Positions 37,166 to 47,704 of a stretch of 64,000 bases of DNA are shown in pieces. A program made the position numbers and the translations under genes. How positions within the stretch are numbered: position 1 is the first letter of the stretch; the number at the start of each line of letters is the position of its first letter. The stretch is from Pseudomonas arsenicoxydans (lineage in GTDB: Bacteria > Pseudomonadota > Gammaproteobacteria > Pseudomonadales > Pseudomonadaceae). The notes under the pieces are model-generated. The model made no database searches and was not told where the DNA came from. It saw only the letters and a program-made list of their open reading frames with translations. The DNA lies in assembly GCF_006438915.1 (NCBI RefSeq), contig NZ_RCZE01000005.1, forward strand, positions 310,001 to 374,000, written 5' to 3'.

Positions 37166-37650
37166 CAACCCCGAGCGATCAGAACAAGTGCCACGACAAT
37201 CAACAGCAAGGCGAGCCAGCGTTCACCGTTGACCTTTTTGCGACGGGTACCGAACCAGCCGAAGTGGTCGATCAGCACGCTTTTGCCAACCTGTCCGCAG
37301 AGGATCGCGATCATGGTCATCGCAATGCCGATGTGTGGCGTGGCCAGGGTCAGCACCACCACGTAAATCGGCCCGAGAAAGCCGCCGATCAATTGCCAGC
37401 GCGGCAAGGTGTTCAGCGCCGGGCCTTGTTGCGGGCCGCTGAACAACAGCAGCAAAAACAGAATCGCCGAGCCAACCCCGAAGATGCTCAACGTCGCCCA
37501 CAAATGCCCGACCTGAACCCCGAGCGGCCCAAGCAACCCGGCCTCAACGGAAAGGCCCATGCCGGCGAGGATCACCAGCGGCAGCAGTAAAAGTCGCAGC
37601 CCCGGTTTGGTCGCGGGTGTGACCGCGGTGTCGATTGAAGACGCTTGCAT
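37165..37650 (-). CDS. DUF606/DMT-type half-transporter A
   Basis: A 161-residue protein with five TM helices (LLLPLVILAGMGLSVEAGLL, LWATLSIFGVGSAILFLLLLF). The repeated IAILCGQVGKSVLIDHFGWFG segment matches VAVIVGQLGMGMLIDNFGWLG in the partner gene, so the pair arose by duplication. First gene of the two-gene unit. Confidence 0.82.
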   Translation of the reverse strand: MQASSIDTAVTPATKPGLRLLLLPLVILAGMGLSVEAGLLGPLGVQVGHLWATLSIFGVGSAILFLLLLFSGPQQGPALNTLPRWQLIGGFLGPIYVVVLTLATPHIGIAMTMIAILCGQVGKSVLIDHFGWFGTRRKKVNGERWLALLLIVVALVLIARG

Positions 37651-37686
37651 AAGGGAAACCTACCCGTGATCAGTTAAGGCGAAAAT

Positions 37687-37781
37687 CCTGTAGGAGCCGG
37701 GCTTGCCCGCGATGGCGGTCTGTCAGTCACATCGATATCGACTGACAGACCGCCATCGCGGGCAAGCCCGGCTACTACAGG
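37687..37781. repeat. REP pair, family B
   Basis: TGTAGGAGCCGGGCTTGCCCG and its partner, with a long continuing stem GATGGCGGTCTGTCAGTC. Unusually, it lies between divergent genes (DUF606 and LysR). Confidence 0.9.
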
Positions 37782-37873
37782 TTCAGCGATGCTCATTATC
37801 CGGTGGCAGAGCTTTGCGATAAATGGGAGCATCCTGACAACACTTTTGCGCGATCCGCACAGCAGGACGAACC

Positions 37874-38809
37874 ATGCACGGTCTCAATGAACTCGGATTC
37901 AAGGCACTTCGGCTGTTCGTCGCCGTGCTCGACCACGGCAGTTTTTCCGAAGTGGCACGGCGCGAAGGCTTGGCGCCCTCTTCGATTTCCCGGCAGATCC
38001 AGCTGATGGAACAAGCGCTGAACCAGCAATTGCTCTACCGCCACACCCGCGCCGTCACGCCCACCGAAGCCGGGCGCATGCTCGGTCATCATGCGCGACT
38101 GGTGCTGTTGCAATTGGAAGAAGCCGAGCAGGCTTTGCAGGAACAGCAAAGCGAACCCAGCGGGCTGGTGCGAATCAACGCCCCGGTGGTGTTCGGTCAA
38201 CGGCACCTGACGCCGTGGCTGGGGCAATTGTGCGAGCGCTATCCGAAGCTGCAACTGGATATCCAGCAAACCGACCACTACATCGATCCGCTGCAAGAAG
38301 GCGCTGACTTGCTGTTTCGCATCGGGCCGCTGCACGACTCCAGCATGCAGGCACGGATCCTCGCGCCGCACCGGTTTCAAGTCGCCGCCAGCCCGGCTTA
38401 CCTCAAACGCCACGGCGCGCCGCAACGCCCTGAAGACCTCGCGGCGCATCAATGCCTGGCCTACAAAGGCGCGACCGGCCTGCAACGCTGGTTTTTCCGC
38501 CAGGATCAGCAGGACTGGACGCCCTATTCGGTCAAAGGGCCGATCACCGGCAACCACGCCGACACCCTGGTGCAAGCGGCGGAGCAAGGGTTGGGACTGG
38601 TGATGTTTCCGTCATGGCTGATTGGCGAGGCAGTGCACGAAGGCACGCTGGTGCCGGTGTTGGGGGACTTTCAGGTATCCAACAGTCTGGAGCCGCAGCA
38701 GATTGCGGTGTTGTGGCCGGGCAGCCGACGGCTGTCGGTGAAGGTGCGGACGGTGATTGATTTCTTTGTTGAATGCTTTGGGGCTGTGCCGTATTGGGAT
38801 AGACCGTAA
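37874..38809 (+). CDS. LysR-family transcriptional regulator
   Basis: A 311-residue regulator. HTH in residues 10-50 (LRLFVAVLDHGSFSEVARREGLAPSSISRQIQ), effector domain RINAPVVFGQRHLTPWLGQLC typical of the PA0477/DsdC-distant CrgA-like clade. It is divergent from the DUF606 pair across 223 bases, so the pair is the likely target. AGGA precedes the ATG. Confidence 0.87.
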   Translation: MHGLNELGFKALRLFVAVLDHGSFSEVARREGLAPSSISRQIQLMEQALNQQLLYRHTRAVTPTEAGRMLGHHARLVLLQLEEAEQALQEQQSEPSGLVRINAPVVFGQRHLTPWLGQLCERYPKLQLDIQQTDHYIDPLQEGADLLFRIGPLHDSSMQARILAPHRFQVAASPAYLKRHGAPQRPEDLAAHQCLAYKGATGLQRWFFRQDQQDWTPYSVKGPITGNHADTLVQAAEQGLGLVMFPSWLIGEAVHEGTLVPVLGDFQVSNSLEPQQIAVLWPGSRRLSVKVRTVIDFFVECFGAVPYWDRP

Positions 38810-38812
38810 TCC

Positions 38813-38909
38813 TCTGTGGCGAGGGAGCTTGCTCCCGCTGGGTTGCGCAGCAGCCCCAAAATCTTGTGAGCGCTGCGCACTCAAGCGGGAGCAAGCTCCC
38901 TCGCCACAA
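38813..38909. repeat. REP pair, family C
   Basis: CTGTGGCGAGGGAGCTTGCTC and its partner between convergent LysR and chemoreceptor genes. Confidence 0.9.
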
Positions 38910-38941
38910 AGGCTCACTCCTACAAGTGTTTTGTGTGTGTG

Positions 38942-40624
38942 TCAGATACGGAACTGGCCGACCAGTTTACCGAGGCGCTGGCCGAGGTCCGCCAGGCTGC
39001 GCGACGTCTGCGCGCCGAGTTGGGTTTCGTCGGCCACATTGTCCACCGCCACCGCAATCTGATGCACGCTGCGGTTGATCTCTTCGGCCACTGCCGTTTG
39101 CTCTTCGGCGGCGCTGGCGATCTGCGCGTTCATCGAGTTGATGGTGCCGATCAACTGCGCCATGGTGTCCAGCGAGGCGCCCGCCTCGTTGGCCTGAGCG
39201 GACGTGCCGTCGCCCGCTTCGCTGGAACGGCGCATGGCTTCCACCGCCGATTGGGTGCCAGCCTGCAAGCGGTCGATCATGCTCTGGATTTCCTGGGTGC
39301 TGATCTGCGTGCGGCTGGCCAGCGCCCGCACTTCGTCGGCCACCACCGCAAAGCCACGCCCTGCTTCACCGGCGCGCGCCGCTTCAATCGCAGCGTTGAG
39401 CGCCAACAGGTTGGTCTGATCGGCAATCGAACGGATCACCCCGAGCACGCTGACAATCGATGACACGTCTTTTTGCAGGCTGTCCAGGGACACGCCGCTG
39501 CTGCGGATATCGTCCACCAGTGCATGAATCTTGACGATACTGCCCGCTACCACGCGCTTGGCTGCCTGACCTTCTTCGTCGGTTTGCTGCGCTGCGACTG
39601 CCGCGTTTTGCGCGCTTTTTGCCACTTCCTGCGCCGCCGCCGACATCTCGTTGATCGCCGTGGCGACCTGATCCGTCTCGTGACGCTGACGCTCCATGGC
39701 CTGATCCGAACGCTGGGCCTGATCGGACACCTGGTTCACCAACCCGGTCAGTTGCGTGGTCATTTCGGTGATCTGACGCACAAGGCTGTGGATCTTGTCG
39801 ACAAAGCGGTTGAACGAGCCGGCCAGTTCGCCGAGTTCGTCCTGGCTGGTGATGGTCAGGCGACGGGTCAGGTCGCCCTCGCCTGCCGCGATGTCATCGA
39901 GGTTGGCTTTCATCATGTTCAGCGGGCGCAGAATGGTGTTGGCCAGCAGCATGCCGACGGCCGCGATCACCAACAGCACGACCACGGCAATCCCGACGAT
40001 GCTCAGCACCACGCCTTCCATGCGCTCCTGAACCTTGGCTTCCACCAACGCGACTTGAGCTTCGATGCCGTCGAGGTTGACCGACGTACCCACCGCCATG
40101 TCCCACTTCGACAGGTATTCGGTGTAACCGAGTTTAGGCACCAGCACCTGGGAGTTGCCGGGCAGCGGCGAGCTGTATTGCAAGTAGTGAGTCCCGTCCT
40201 TGGCGACTTTCACCAGGTCGCGGTTGACGTAGACGCCGTTCGGATCGCGGTTGTCCTTGAAGCTCTGGCCCACGCCTTCGGGGCTGTTGGCCTTGAACAG
40301 GCGAACCGTGTTGGAGTCGTAGCCGAAGAAGTAGCCTTCCTTGCCGTAGGTGATGCTCGACAGCAACTTGATCACCTGCGCCCGCGCGGCATCATCGCCG
40401 GGGGCGGCGGCGTCGTAGAGCGGTTTGATCGTGGTCATTGCCACGGCCACGTAACTTTGCAGAGTGGCTTTGGCATCGCTGAGCAGGCGCTGACGCGTTT
40501 CCTCGACTTCCTTGTGCGCCTGTTCCTGAAGCACGAATAGCGTGGTCAGGCTGATAACCAAGGCAAAGAGCAACACCGGGAGAACGGCAAGGGACAGGAC
40601 TTTAGCCTTCAGGCTCATGCGCAT
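38942..40624 (-). CDS. Methyl-accepting chemotaxis protein, CtpM-like
   Basis: A 560-residue chemoreceptor. TM1 at about 9-31, a periplasmic single-Cache (sCache_2) domain with [20 protein letters not shown] and [19 protein letters not shown]2 at about 204-230, HAMP ([20 protein letters not shown]), and a cytoplasmic signalling tip with [20 protein letters not shown]. The order receptor-transporter-TlpQ matches PAO1 PA2652-PA2654 from memory, where PA2652 is the malate receptor CtpM. The ligand is inferred from this synteny only. Confidence 0.85.
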   Translation of the reverse strand: MRMSLKAKVLSLAVLPVLLFALVISLTTLFVLQEQAHKEVEETRQRLLSDAKATLQSYVAVAMTTIKPLYDAAAPGDDAARAQVIKLLSSITYGKEGYFFGYDSNTVRLFKANSPEGVGQSFKDNRDPNGVYVNRDLVKVAKDGTHYLQYSSPLPGNSQVLVPKLGYTEYLSKWDMAVGTSVNLDGIEAQVALVEAKVQERMEGVVLSIVGIAVVVLLVIAAVGMLLANTILRPLNMMKANLDDIAAGEGDLTRRLTITSQDELGELAGSFNRFVDKIHSLVRQITEMTTQLTGLVNQVSDQAQRSDQAMERQRHETDQVATAINEMSAAAQEVAKSAQNAAVAAQQTDEEGQAAKRVVAGSIVKIHALVDDIRSSGVSLDSLQKDVSSIVSVLGVIRSIADQTNLLALNAAIEAARAGEAGRGFAVVADEVRALASRTQISTQEIQSMIDRLQAGTQSAVEAMRRSSEAGDGTSAQANEAGASLDTMAQLIGTINSMNAQIASAAEEQTAVAEEINRSVHQIAVAVDNVADETQLGAQTSRSLADLGQRLGKLVGQFRI

Positions 40625-40717
40625 GACGGTTCACTCGTTTGGTTTTGTTGGCGTGGTTAAAGGCTTTAACGGCACGCCGGGCCAAAAGTTGAATGACGGG
40701 GGATTGCGCAGTCCCCC

Positions 40718-40809
40718 TGTGGGAGCGGGCTTGCTCGCGAAGGCGGTGTGTCAGTCAATATTTATGCTTAATGGCACACCGCTTTCGCGAGCAAGCCCGC
40801 TCCCACATT
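40718..40809. repeat. REP pair, family A
   Basis: Family A doublet with the extended inner stem GGCGGTGTGTCAGTC. Between two genes in the same direction (transporter to chemoreceptor). Confidence 0.9.
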
Positions 40810-40822
40810 TGCTCTGCGGTGA

Positions 40823-42142
40823 TTAGAGAATCATTGCGGCCACCCAACCAAACGCCAGCAGCGGCAGGTTGTAGTGCAGGAACGTCGGGACCACGGTGTC
40901 CCAGATGTGGTGATGCTGGCCGTCGATGTTCAAACCCGAGGTCGGGCCCAGCGTCGAGTCCGAGGCTGGCGAGCCGGCGTCACCCAAGGCGCCGGCCGTG
41001 CCGACGATGCAGACGATGGCCAGCGGGCTGAAGCCCAGTTGCACGCACAGCGGCACGAAAATCGCCGCCAGGATCGGCACGGTGGAGAACGACGAACCGA
41101 TGCCCATGGTCACCAGCAAGCCGACCAGCAACATCAACAGCGCGCCGATGCCCTTGCTGTGATTGATCCACGAAGCCGAGGACTGCACCAGCGTCTGCAC
41201 CTGGCCGGTGGCTTTCATTACTTCAGCAAATCCGGACGAGGCGATCATGATGAAGCCGATCATCGCCATCATCTTCATGCCTTCGGTGAACAGGTCGTCG
41301 GTTTCACGCCATTTCACAATGCCCGACACCGAAAAAATCAGGAACCCGGCCAAGGCGCCGATGATCATCGAGTCCAGCAGCAACTGAATAATGAAGGCCG
41401 CCACGATGGCCACCCCGGCCACCATCAGGCTCAACGGGTTGTACTGCACCGCGACCTGTTCGACTTGCTCGATCTTTTCCAGGTCATAGACGCGCTTCTT
41501 GCGGTAGCTGAAAAACGCCACTGCCAGGCCGAACACCATGCCCAGCGCCGGGATGCCCATGGCGTGGGTGACATTGATGCCGCTGATGTCCACACCGCTG
41601 CGGGCGACGTTGGCCAGCAGAATCTCGTTGAGGAAGATGTTGCCGAACCCCACCGGCAGGAACATGTACGGGGTGATCAAACCGAAGGTCATCACGCAGG
41701 CAATCAAGCGGCGATCCAGTTGCAGCTTGGTCAGCACGTATAAAAGCGGCGGCACCAGCAGCGGGATAAAGGCGATATGTATCGGCAGAATGTTCTGCGA
41801 AGCGATAGCCACCACCCACAGCAAGCCGATCAGCAGCCACTTGACCTGACCACCACCGCTGGCGTGTTGCCGATCGACCATCGCCAGGGCCTTGTCCGCC
41901 AAGGCATGGGCCATGCCGGACTTGGCAATCGCCACGGCGAACGCGCCGAGCAAGGCATAGGACAACGCCACCGTCGCCCCGCCGCCGAGGCCGCTGTTGA
42001 AGGCTTTGAGCGTGGCGTCGATGCCCAGGCCACCGGTCAGGCCACCCACCAGCGCGCCGACAATCAGCGCGATCACTACGTGCACGCGGGACAGGCTGAG
42101 AATCAGCATGATGCCGACCGCGGCGATTACAGCATTAATCAT
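40823..42142 (-). CDS. Na+/H+ antiporter-family transporter (YuiF-like)
   Basis: A 439-residue membrane protein with about 12 TM helices. The N-terminal [25 protein letters not shown] segment, [18 protein letters not shown] and the C-terminal [21 protein letters not shown] motif place it in the Na+/H+ antiporter family related to YuiF/HisP. In PAO1, a transporter of this type (PA2653) lies between ctpM and tlpQ. A role in taking up a receptor ligand, such as histidine or malate, is attractive but inferred. Confidence 0.82.
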   Translation of the reverse strand: MINAVIAAVGIMLILSLSRVHVVIALIVGALVGGLTGGLGIDATLKAFNSGLGGGATVALSYALLGAFAVAIAKSGMAHALADKALAMVDRQHASGGGQVKWLLIGLLWVVAIASQNILPIHIAFIPLLVPPLLYVLTKLQLDRRLIACVMTFGLITPYMFLPVGFGNIFLNEILLANVARSGVDISGINVTHAMGIPALGMVFGLAVAFFSYRKKRVYDLEKIEQVEQVAVQYNPLSLMVAGVAIVAAFIIQLLLDSMIIGALAGFLIFSVSGIVKWRETDDLFTEGMKMMAMIGFIMIASSGFAEVMKATGQVQTLVQSSASWINHSKGIGALLMLLVGLLVTMGIGSSFSTVPILAAIFVPLCVQLGFSPLAIVCIVGTAGALGDAGSPASDSTLGPTSGLNIDGQHHHIWDTVVPTFLHYNLPLLAFGWVAAMIL

Positions 42143-42539
42143 CGTTACCTCAAGGCAAGCGAAATGAGCTCAGCCGGCAGTCTGCGAAGAGCCGCCAGCG
42201 GATCAAGGAATGGGTTTTATTAGAGGGCGCGCACTGTGCCGCAGAGTGGGCTCGGTGTCAAAGCGAGTAGCACCGTAACGAACGGTGAGATCCTTGTGGC
42301 GAGGGGGCTTGCCCCCGTTCGGCTGCGAAGCAGTCGTCAACCCAGTCCATGCGATGTGTTTGAAAAAATGCAGGGGACTGCTTCGCAGTCCAACGGGGGC
42401 AAGCCCCCTCGCCACAATAATCTCCACTTTCACCACACCCAATCGCGGGTTTCGATATTTGCCAGCCGGGATAAAGAAAGCCAGATCACGGCCGTTACAG
42501 TGCAAAGTCTCAGATATTTATCGAATAAAGGACGTCTCC
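42143..42539. other. Intergenic region with REP element and divergent promoters
   Basis: This 397-base gap separates the divergent transporter and TlpQ-like genes. It holds the family C REP at 42293-42416 and presumably both promoters. The long frame through the REP, in phase with the chemoreceptor, is not coding. Confidence 0.7.
42293..42416. repeat. REP pair, family C
   Basis: GTGGCGAGGGGGCTTGCCCC with inner GGCTGCGAAGCAGTC and GACTGCTTCGCAGTCC palindromes. It lies between divergent genes, upstream of the chemoreceptor. Confidence 0.9.
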
Positions 42540-44687
42540 ATGTCACTCAGACAACTTTCCATCCAATGGAAAATCACCCTGCTGGCCGGGCTTTGCCTGG
42601 CCGGCATCGTGACCCTGCTGGTGGGTCTTTCGCTGTACCGCATGGAGCACAGCTCCGCGATGGTGAAAGCCTCAAGCATGGAGATGCTCACCGAAGCCGC
42701 CCAGGCGCGGATCGAATCCCAGGGTGAAAACCAGGCGCTGCTGATTCGCCAGCAGTTCATGGACGCCTATCAATATGGCCATGGCTTCTCGCGCCAGGTG
42801 CTTTTCCTGCGCGATCAGGCCGAAAAGCGCTTCCTGGACGCCTTCGATTTGCGTGAAGACCTGACCCGCCAGGTCAAGTCAGCGCTGCAAGCCAACCCGG
42901 AACTGCTCGGCCTGTCGCTGGTGTTCGAAGCCAATGCACTGGACGGCAAGGACGAACTGTTCACCGGTCAGGCGGAACTCGGCAGCAACGACAAGGGCCG
43001 TTTCGCCCTGTACTGGTCGCAGCCGACACCGGGCAAAGTGAAGTCCATGGCACTGCCGGAAAGTGACATGGCCGACACCAGCGCCGGCCCCAGCGGCGAA
43101 CCGGCCAATGCCTGGTTCACCTGCCCGCGCACCTCGCTCAAACCGTGCGTGATCGAACCGTACTTCTACGTGATCGACGGTCAGAACGTGCTGATGACCA
43201 GCATCGTGTTCCCGCTGATGGTCAACGGCAAAGTGATCGCCTCGCTGTCGGTCGACATCAACCTCAACAGCCTGCAGGCCATGAGCCAGGGCGCAAGCAA
43301 GAAGCTCTATGACGGCCAGACCAATGTCAGCATCCTCAGCCCGGTCGGTTTGCTCGCCGGCTACAGCGCCGACGCCAGCAAACTCAGCCAGCGCCTGGAC
43401 AGCGTGGACAAGGCCAACGGCGCCGAACTGATCCGCATGCTCGCCAGCAGCAGCAAAACCGAAAGTCTGCACAACGATCACCAGTTGAAAGTGCTGGCGC
43501 CGTTCCAGCCGATTCCTGGGGGTAAATCCTGGGGCGTGTTGCTCGACGTGCCGGAAAAAGTCCTGGTCGGCCCGGCCGAGGTATTGAAAAAACAACTCGA
43601 CGACAGCAACACCGCCGGCACCCTGATCGAGCTCAGCCTCGGCGTGCTGGCCGCGTTGATCGGCCTGTTGCTGGTGTGGTTGATGGCCCGCAGCGTGACC
43701 AGACCGATCCTCGGCGTGGCGCACATGCTGGAAGACATCGCCAGCGGCGAAGGCGACCTGACCCGGCGCCTGGCCTATGACAAAAAGGACGAACTGGGCC
43801 AGTTGGCTGGCTGGTTCAACCGCTTCCTCGACAAACTGCAGCCGATCATCGCCGAGGTCAAACGCTCGGTGCAGGACGCGCGCAGCACGGCGGACCAGTC
43901 TTCCGCCATTGCCACCCAGACCAGCGCCGGCATGGAACAGCAATACCGTCAGGTCGATCAGGTCGCCACCGCGTCCCACGAAATGAGCGCCACCGCCCAG
44001 GACGTGGCCCGCAGTGCCGCCCAAGCCGCGCAGGCAGCCAAGGAGGCGGATCAGGCGACTCGCCGCGGTTTGACCGTGATCGACCAGACCACCACCAGCA
44101 TCGACCACCTCGCCGCTGACATGAGCGCGGCCATGGTGCAAGTCGAAGGGCTGGCGGCGAACAGCGAGAAAATTGGTTCCGTGCTGGAAGTGATTCGCGC
44201 GATTGCCGAACAGACCAACCTGCTGGCCCTCAACGCCGCCATCGAGGCCGCCCGTGCCGGCGAGGCCGGACGCGGTTTTGCCGTGGTCGCCGATGAAGTG
44301 CGCAACCTCGCGCGCCGTACTCAGGAGTCGGTCGAAGAAACCCGTCTGGTGATCGAGCAATTGCAGAGTGGCACTCAGGACGTGGTCGGTTCGATGAACA
44401 ACAGCCACCGTCAGGCTCAGGGCAGTGTCGAGCAGGTCAGCCAGGCCGTGACCGCGTTGCGCCAGATCGGCGATGCGGTGACGGTGATCAGCGACATGAA
44501 CCTGCAGATTGCTTCAGCGGCGGAAGAACAGAGCGCAGTGGCGGAAGAGATCAACAACAACGTGGCGACGATTCGCGACGTGACCGAATCGCTGTCGGGG
44601 CAAGCCAATGAATCGGCGCGAGTGAGCCAGTCGCTGAACAGCCTGGCGAATCAGCAGCAGAGCTTGATGGATCAGTTCCGGGTTTAA
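42540..44687 (+). CDS. Methyl-accepting chemotaxis protein, TlpQ-like
   Basis: A 715-residue receptor; PAO1 TlpQ has 714 from memory. TM1 at about 11-34, a large periplasmic double-Cache domain (residues 40-370; [37 protein letters not shown]), TM2 near residues 365-385, HAMP ([20 protein letters not shown]), methylation helices and the signalling tip [20 protein letters not shown]. TlpQ mediates taxis to histamine and polyamines. The ATG is preceded by AAAGGACG. Assignment rests on length, architecture and synteny with the CtpM-like gene. Confidence 0.83.
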   Translation: MSLRQLSIQWKITLLAGLCLAGIVTLLVGLSLYRMEHSSAMVKASSMEMLTEAAQARIESQGENQALLIRQQFMDAYQYGHGFSRQVLFLRDQAEKRFLDAFDLREDLTRQVKSALQANPELLGLSLVFEANALDGKDELFTGQAELGSNDKGRFALYWSQPTPGKVKSMALPESDMADTSAGPSGEPANAWFTCPRTSLKPCVIEPYFYVIDGQNVLMTSIVFPLMVNGKVIASLSVDINLNSLQAMSQGASKKLYDGQTNVSILSPVGLLAGYSADASKLSQRLDSVDKANGAELIRMLASSSKTESLHNDHQLKVLAPFQPIPGGKSWGVLLDVPEKVLVGPAEVLKKQLDDSNTAGTLIELSLGVLAALIGLLLVWLMARSVTRPILGVAHMLEDIASGEGDLTRRLAYDKKDELGQLAGWFNRFLDKLQPIIAEVKRSVQDARSTADQSSAIATQTSAGMEQQYRQVDQVATASHEMSATAQDVARSAAQAAQAAKEADQATRRGLTVIDQTTTSIDHLAADMSAAMVQVEGLAANSEKIGSVLEVIRAIAEQTNLLALNAAIEAARAGEAGRGFAVVADEVRNLARRTQESVEETRLVIEQLQSGTQDVVGSMNNSHRQAQGSVEQVSQAVTALRQIGDAVTVISDMNLQIASAAEEQSAVAEEINNNVATIRDVTESLSGQANESARVSQSLNSLANQQQSLMDQFRV

Positions 44688-44715
44688 CGCAGTTATTTCA
44701 TCCGCTGAAGATCAA

Positions 44716-44810
44716 AATGTGGGAGCGGGCTTGCTCGCGAAAGCGGTGTGTCAGGTAACAGATATGTTGACTGACACACCGCTTTCGCGAGCAAGCCCGC
44801 TCCCACATTA
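44716..44810. repeat. REP pair, family A
   Basis: Family A doublet with inner stem AAGCGGTGTGTCAG and CTGACACACCGCTTT, at the convergent junction of the chemoreceptor and sensor kinase genes. Confidence 0.9.
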
Positions 44811-44835
44811 GATCTACGGTGGGTTTGGATTGGGG

Positions 44836-46149
44836 TTAGCGCCTGGGGAGTTCGATCGCGACCTGCAACCCGCCCCACTCGCTCTCGTCCAGCCGCAGCA
44901 CCCCGCCCCACGTGTCGACGATGTCGCGCACAATCCCCAGCCCCAACCCGTGCCCATCCGTCTGCTCATCCAGCCGCGTACCGCGACTGAATACTTGCGC
45001 CCGCTGGTCCTCGGGAATCCCCGGCCCATCGTCTTCCACACTCAGCTCAAACCCGTCTGCCGTCTCAACCACGCTCAAACGAACCTCGGCATCCGCCCAT
45101 TTACAGGCGTTATCGAGCACGTTACCGAGCAGTTCCAGCAAGTCCTCGCGGTCCCACGGCAACTGCAAACCGGCCGGGGCGCGGTAGCTGAGCGCCAGGT
45201 GCTCGCCATGAATCATGTTCAACGTCGCCAATAGCCCCGGCAGTTCCCCATCACAATCAAACAATGCCCCCGGCAGCGAGTCGCCGGACAATCGGGCTCG
45301 GTTGAGTTCGCGGTTGAGGCGTTGCTGGACCTGTTCCAGCTGCGCCTTGAAGACTTTGCGCAACTCGGGATGAGCATCGAGTTTTTCGCTGGACGCCAGG
45401 CTCAACAGCACCGCCAACGGGGTTTTCAAGGCATGACCAAGGTTGCCCAAGGCATTGCGCGAACGCTTGAGGGTGTCTTCGGTGTGTGCGAGCAAATGGT
45501 TGATCTGCGCCACCAGCGGCTCAAGTTCCACCGGCACCTGATCATCCAGTTGCGAGCGCTGGCCTTGTTGTAACTGGGCGATCTGTTCGCGGGCCTTTTC
45601 CAGCGGGCGCAAGGCGCGTCGCACGGTGATGCGCTGCAGCAGCAAAATCAGCAGTAAGCCGGCCAGGCCCAACCCAAGCCCCACTTGCTGCATGCGCTTG
45701 AAGCTCTCGCGCACCGGGGTGTAGTCCTGCGCGACGCTGATGGAGATGGATTGCCCGAGCCGTCGATAGTCGGAACGCAACACCAGCAACTGCTGCCCTT
45801 CCGGCCCCAGTTGCAGGTTGCTGTGCAGACCGGGATGCTCCAGCCGTGGCAACTCCTGATCCCACAGCGAACGGGAACGCCAGTGGCTGTCGGCAAAATC
45901 GATACGAAAGTAATGCCCGGAGAACGGTCGTTGATAGGCCGGTGACAGGTGCCGCTCATCCAGTTGCAAGCCCTGCGGGCCACGGACCAGCGCCACCAGC
46001 AGGTTTTCGCTGTCGTCGCGCAGCCCGGCTTCGAGGTAGCGCTGTAAACCCACTTCGAACAACCACAAACTGGTTTGCGCCAACACCAGGCCGACGACGA
46101 CCATGACGCTGATCAGTCCCAGGCTCAAACGGCGCTGGATCGACCTCAC
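44836..46149 (-). CDS. bqsS: Sensor histidine kinase, BqsS/CarS-like
   Basis: A 437-residue kinase. TM1 at about 9-28, a periplasmic domain (29-155), TM2 at 157-172, HAMP, the H box [14 protein letters not shown] (His 239), and the ATPase domain ([37 protein letters not shown]). The operon order PepSY-PepSY-regulator-kinase and position match PAO1 bqsPQRS, an Fe(II)/Ca-responsive system. Residues 44-48 read RDDSE in the first periplasmic helix, where the RExxE iron motif is expected. It starts at a GTG that overlaps the bqsR stop (GTGA). Confidence 0.85.
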   Translation of the reverse strand: MRSIQRRLSLGLISVMVVVGLVLAQTSLWLFEVGLQRYLEAGLRDDSENLLVALVRGPQGLQLDERHLSPAYQRPFSGHYFRIDFADSHWRSRSLWDQELPRLEHPGLHSNLQLGPEGQQLLVLRSDYRRLGQSISISVAQDYTPVRESFKRMQQVGLGLGLAGLLLILLLQRITVRRALRPLEKAREQIAQLQQGQRSQLDDQVPVELEPLVAQINHLLAHTEDTLKRSRNALGNLGHALKTPLAVLLSLASSEKLDAHPELRKVFKAQLEQVQQRLNRELNRARLSGDSLPGALFDCDGELPGLLATLNMIHGEHLALSYRAPAGLQLPWDREDLLELLGNVLDNACKWADAEVRLSVVETADGFELSVEDDGPGIPEDQRAQVFSRGTRLDEQTDGHGLGLGIVRDIVDTWGGVLRLDESEWGGLQVAIELPRR

Positions 46150-46814
46150 TGAGCAACCCCGCCGAACAGGTAACCCTGACCGCGACGGGTTTCGATCACG
46201 CTGCGACCGAGTTTGCGGCGCAGGTGGTTGACGTGAACTTCCAGCACGTTGGAATCGCGCTCGGTTTCACCGTCGTAGAGGTGTTCGGCGAGGTGGCTTT
46301 TGGAGAGGATCTGTTCGGGGTGCAGCATGAAATAGCGCAACAGGCGAAATTCGGCGGCGGTGAGCTGAATGTCGGCGCCATCGCGGGTCACGCATTGACG
46401 GCCTTCGTCCAAGTGCAGTCCGGCAGCCTTGAGCGTCGGCTGATTGGCCTGGCCGTGGGAACGACGCAGCAGCGCCTGCACCCGCAGATGCAGCTCTTCC
46501 GGGTGGAAAGGCTTGGTCAGGTAATCGTCGGCGCCGGCCTTGAGGCCTTCGATGCGCTCGGCCCAGGAATCGCGTGCGGTGAGGATCAGCACCGGCGTCG
46601 ACAAACCGCCTTCGCGCCATTGCGTCAGCACCTCAAGCCCCGACAAACCCGGCAGGCCGAGGTCGAGGATGATCAAGTCGTAGGGCTCGCTGCTGCCTTG
46701 ATAGACCGCATCGCGACCATCGGCCAGCCAATCCACCGCGTAGCCCTGGCGATTAAGACCGGCCATCAATTCGTCGGCCAACGGCACGTGGTCTTCCACC
46801 AGCAGCAATCGCAT
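46146..46814 (-). CDS. bqsR: Response regulator, BqsR/CarR-like (OmpR family)
   Basis: A 222-residue regulator. Receiver domain with acidic pair Glu 7/Asp 8, phosphoacceptor Asp 51 ([11 protein letters not shown]) and Lys in [11 protein letters not shown]-terminal OmpR winged helix ([43 protein letters not shown]). It should bind operator DNA after phosphorylation by the kinase whose start overlaps its stop codon. In P. aeruginosa the system responds to ferrous iron and calcium and supports cationic stress tolerance; conservation of that role here is inferred. Confidence 0.88.
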   Translation of the reverse strand: MRLLLVEDHVPLADELMAGLNRQGYAVDWLADGRDAVYQGSSEPYDLIILDLGLPGLSGLEVLTQWREGGLSTPVLILTARDSWAERIEGLKAGADDYLTKPFHPEELHLRVQALLRRSHGQANQPTLKAAGLHLDEGRQCVTRDGADIQLTAAEFRLLRYFMLHPEQILSKSHLAEHLYDGETERDSNVLEVHVNHLRRKLGRSVIETRRGQGYLFGGVAQ

Positions 46815-46817
46815 CGA

Positions 46818-47123
46818 TCAGTCTTCCTTGTCTTTGAGTAAACGGCCGGTGGCGGCCTCGATGTCCAGCTCACGAACCACGCCTTCGGCGGTCAGCAACT
46901 CGACTTCATAAATGTAGACGTCGTGCTTTTCTTCAAGCTCGGCTTCCAGCAGTTTGGAGCCGGGATAACGATCCAGCGCCTGCTGCAGCAGTTGCTCCAG
47001 CGGCAGGATCACCCCTTGCTGGCGCAGGCGCAGGGCTTCGTCCTGGTCCAGGTCGCGGGCCAAAACCGCCGAGCAAAACGCCAGAAGCACCAGCGCCATG
47101 CGTGAAAATGAACGCACCTTCAT
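46818..47123 (-). CDS. PepSY-domain periplasmic protein, BqsQ-like
   Basis: A 101-residue protein. Signal peptide 1-22 (FSRMALVLLAFCSAVLA-R), then a PepSY domain: LEAELEEKHDVYIYEVELLTAEGVVRELDIEAATGRLL. The ATG overlaps the preceding stop by one base (TAATG). It is a paralog of the upstream gene (DEALRLR, plus the ELEE..YIY.VEL core). PepSY proteins may modulate proteases or act as ligand-binding partners for the adjacent kinase. Confidence 0.83.
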   Translation of the reverse strand: MKVRSFSRMALVLLAFCSAVLARDLDQDEALRLRQQGVILPLEQLLQQALDRYPGSKLLEAELEEKHDVYIYEVELLTAEGVVRELDIEAATGRLLKDKED

Positions 47124-47431
47124 TACGTATCCTGATGATCCTTGAGAACCTGGCCGCTGACAGCGTCTAATTCCAGGTCCCACTCGATGCCCTGTGGGTC
47201 GCGCAACTCAACCTGATAGATGTACTTGCCGTACTCTTCTTCCAGCTCGGTCTGGGTCACCGTCGAACCGGGGTGTTTGGCCAAAGCCGTGGCGTTGAGC
47301 TTCTCGAAAGACACAATGGTACCAGCGTCACGCAGCCTCAGGGCTTCGTCGGGACCGAGGTCGCGAGCGTGGGCGAGGCTGGCGGTCATGGCGATGATCG
47401 AGGCGGCGGACAGGGCAGTCAGGGTTTTCAT
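47123..47431 (-). CDS. PepSY-domain periplasmic protein, BqsP-like
   Basis: A 102-residue protein with a signal peptide (LTALSAASIIAMTASLAHA) and a PepSY domain (VTQTELEEEYGKYIYQVELRDPQGIEWDLELDA). Reads DLGPDEALRLRDAGTIVSFEKL after the signal, closely like its downstream paralog. First gene of the four-gene PepSY-PepSY-regulator-kinase operon; all four genes overlap or nearly touch. Confidence 0.83.
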   Translation of the reverse strand: MKTLTALSAASIIAMTASLAHARDLGPDEALRLRDAGTIVSFEKLNATALAKHPGSTVTQTELEEEYGKYIYQVELRDPQGIEWDLELDAVSGQVLKDHQDT

Positions 47432-47553
47432 GGGTGTCTCCGTGTTTTTTTATGTGTTGCCTACGGGGAGACCTTAGCGAGCTGAACTTAATTGAAACTG
47501 AATTGCCATCATTAACGATGGCAACACGATATCGCAGACCTCAGCCGAAACCC

Positions 47554-47644
47554 TGTGGGAGCGGGCTTGCTCGCGAATGCGGTGTATCAGACGACATCTC
47601 CGTTATCTGACACACCGCATTCGCGAGCAAGCCCGCTCCCACAG
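47554..47644. repeat. REP pair, family A
   Basis: Family A doublet in the gap between the divergent bqsP-like and patatin-like genes, with inner stem AATGCGGTGT and ACACCGCATT. Confidence 0.9.
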
Positions 47645-47704
47645 TGGATTGGTGGTGCTGCCTGAACTGCTTATAATCCCCAGTTGCCAACCATCGAGAC
47701 CGGT

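Noticed and set aside
39473..40540. 355-residue + strand frame across the CtpM-like gene
   Set aside because: Antisense shadow with His/Gln-rich composition typical of reversed chemoreceptor sequence.
42879..44408. 509-residue minus-strand open frame in the TlpQ-like gene
   Set aside because: Shadow of the chemoreceptor; His/Gly/Val-biased composition and no start signal.
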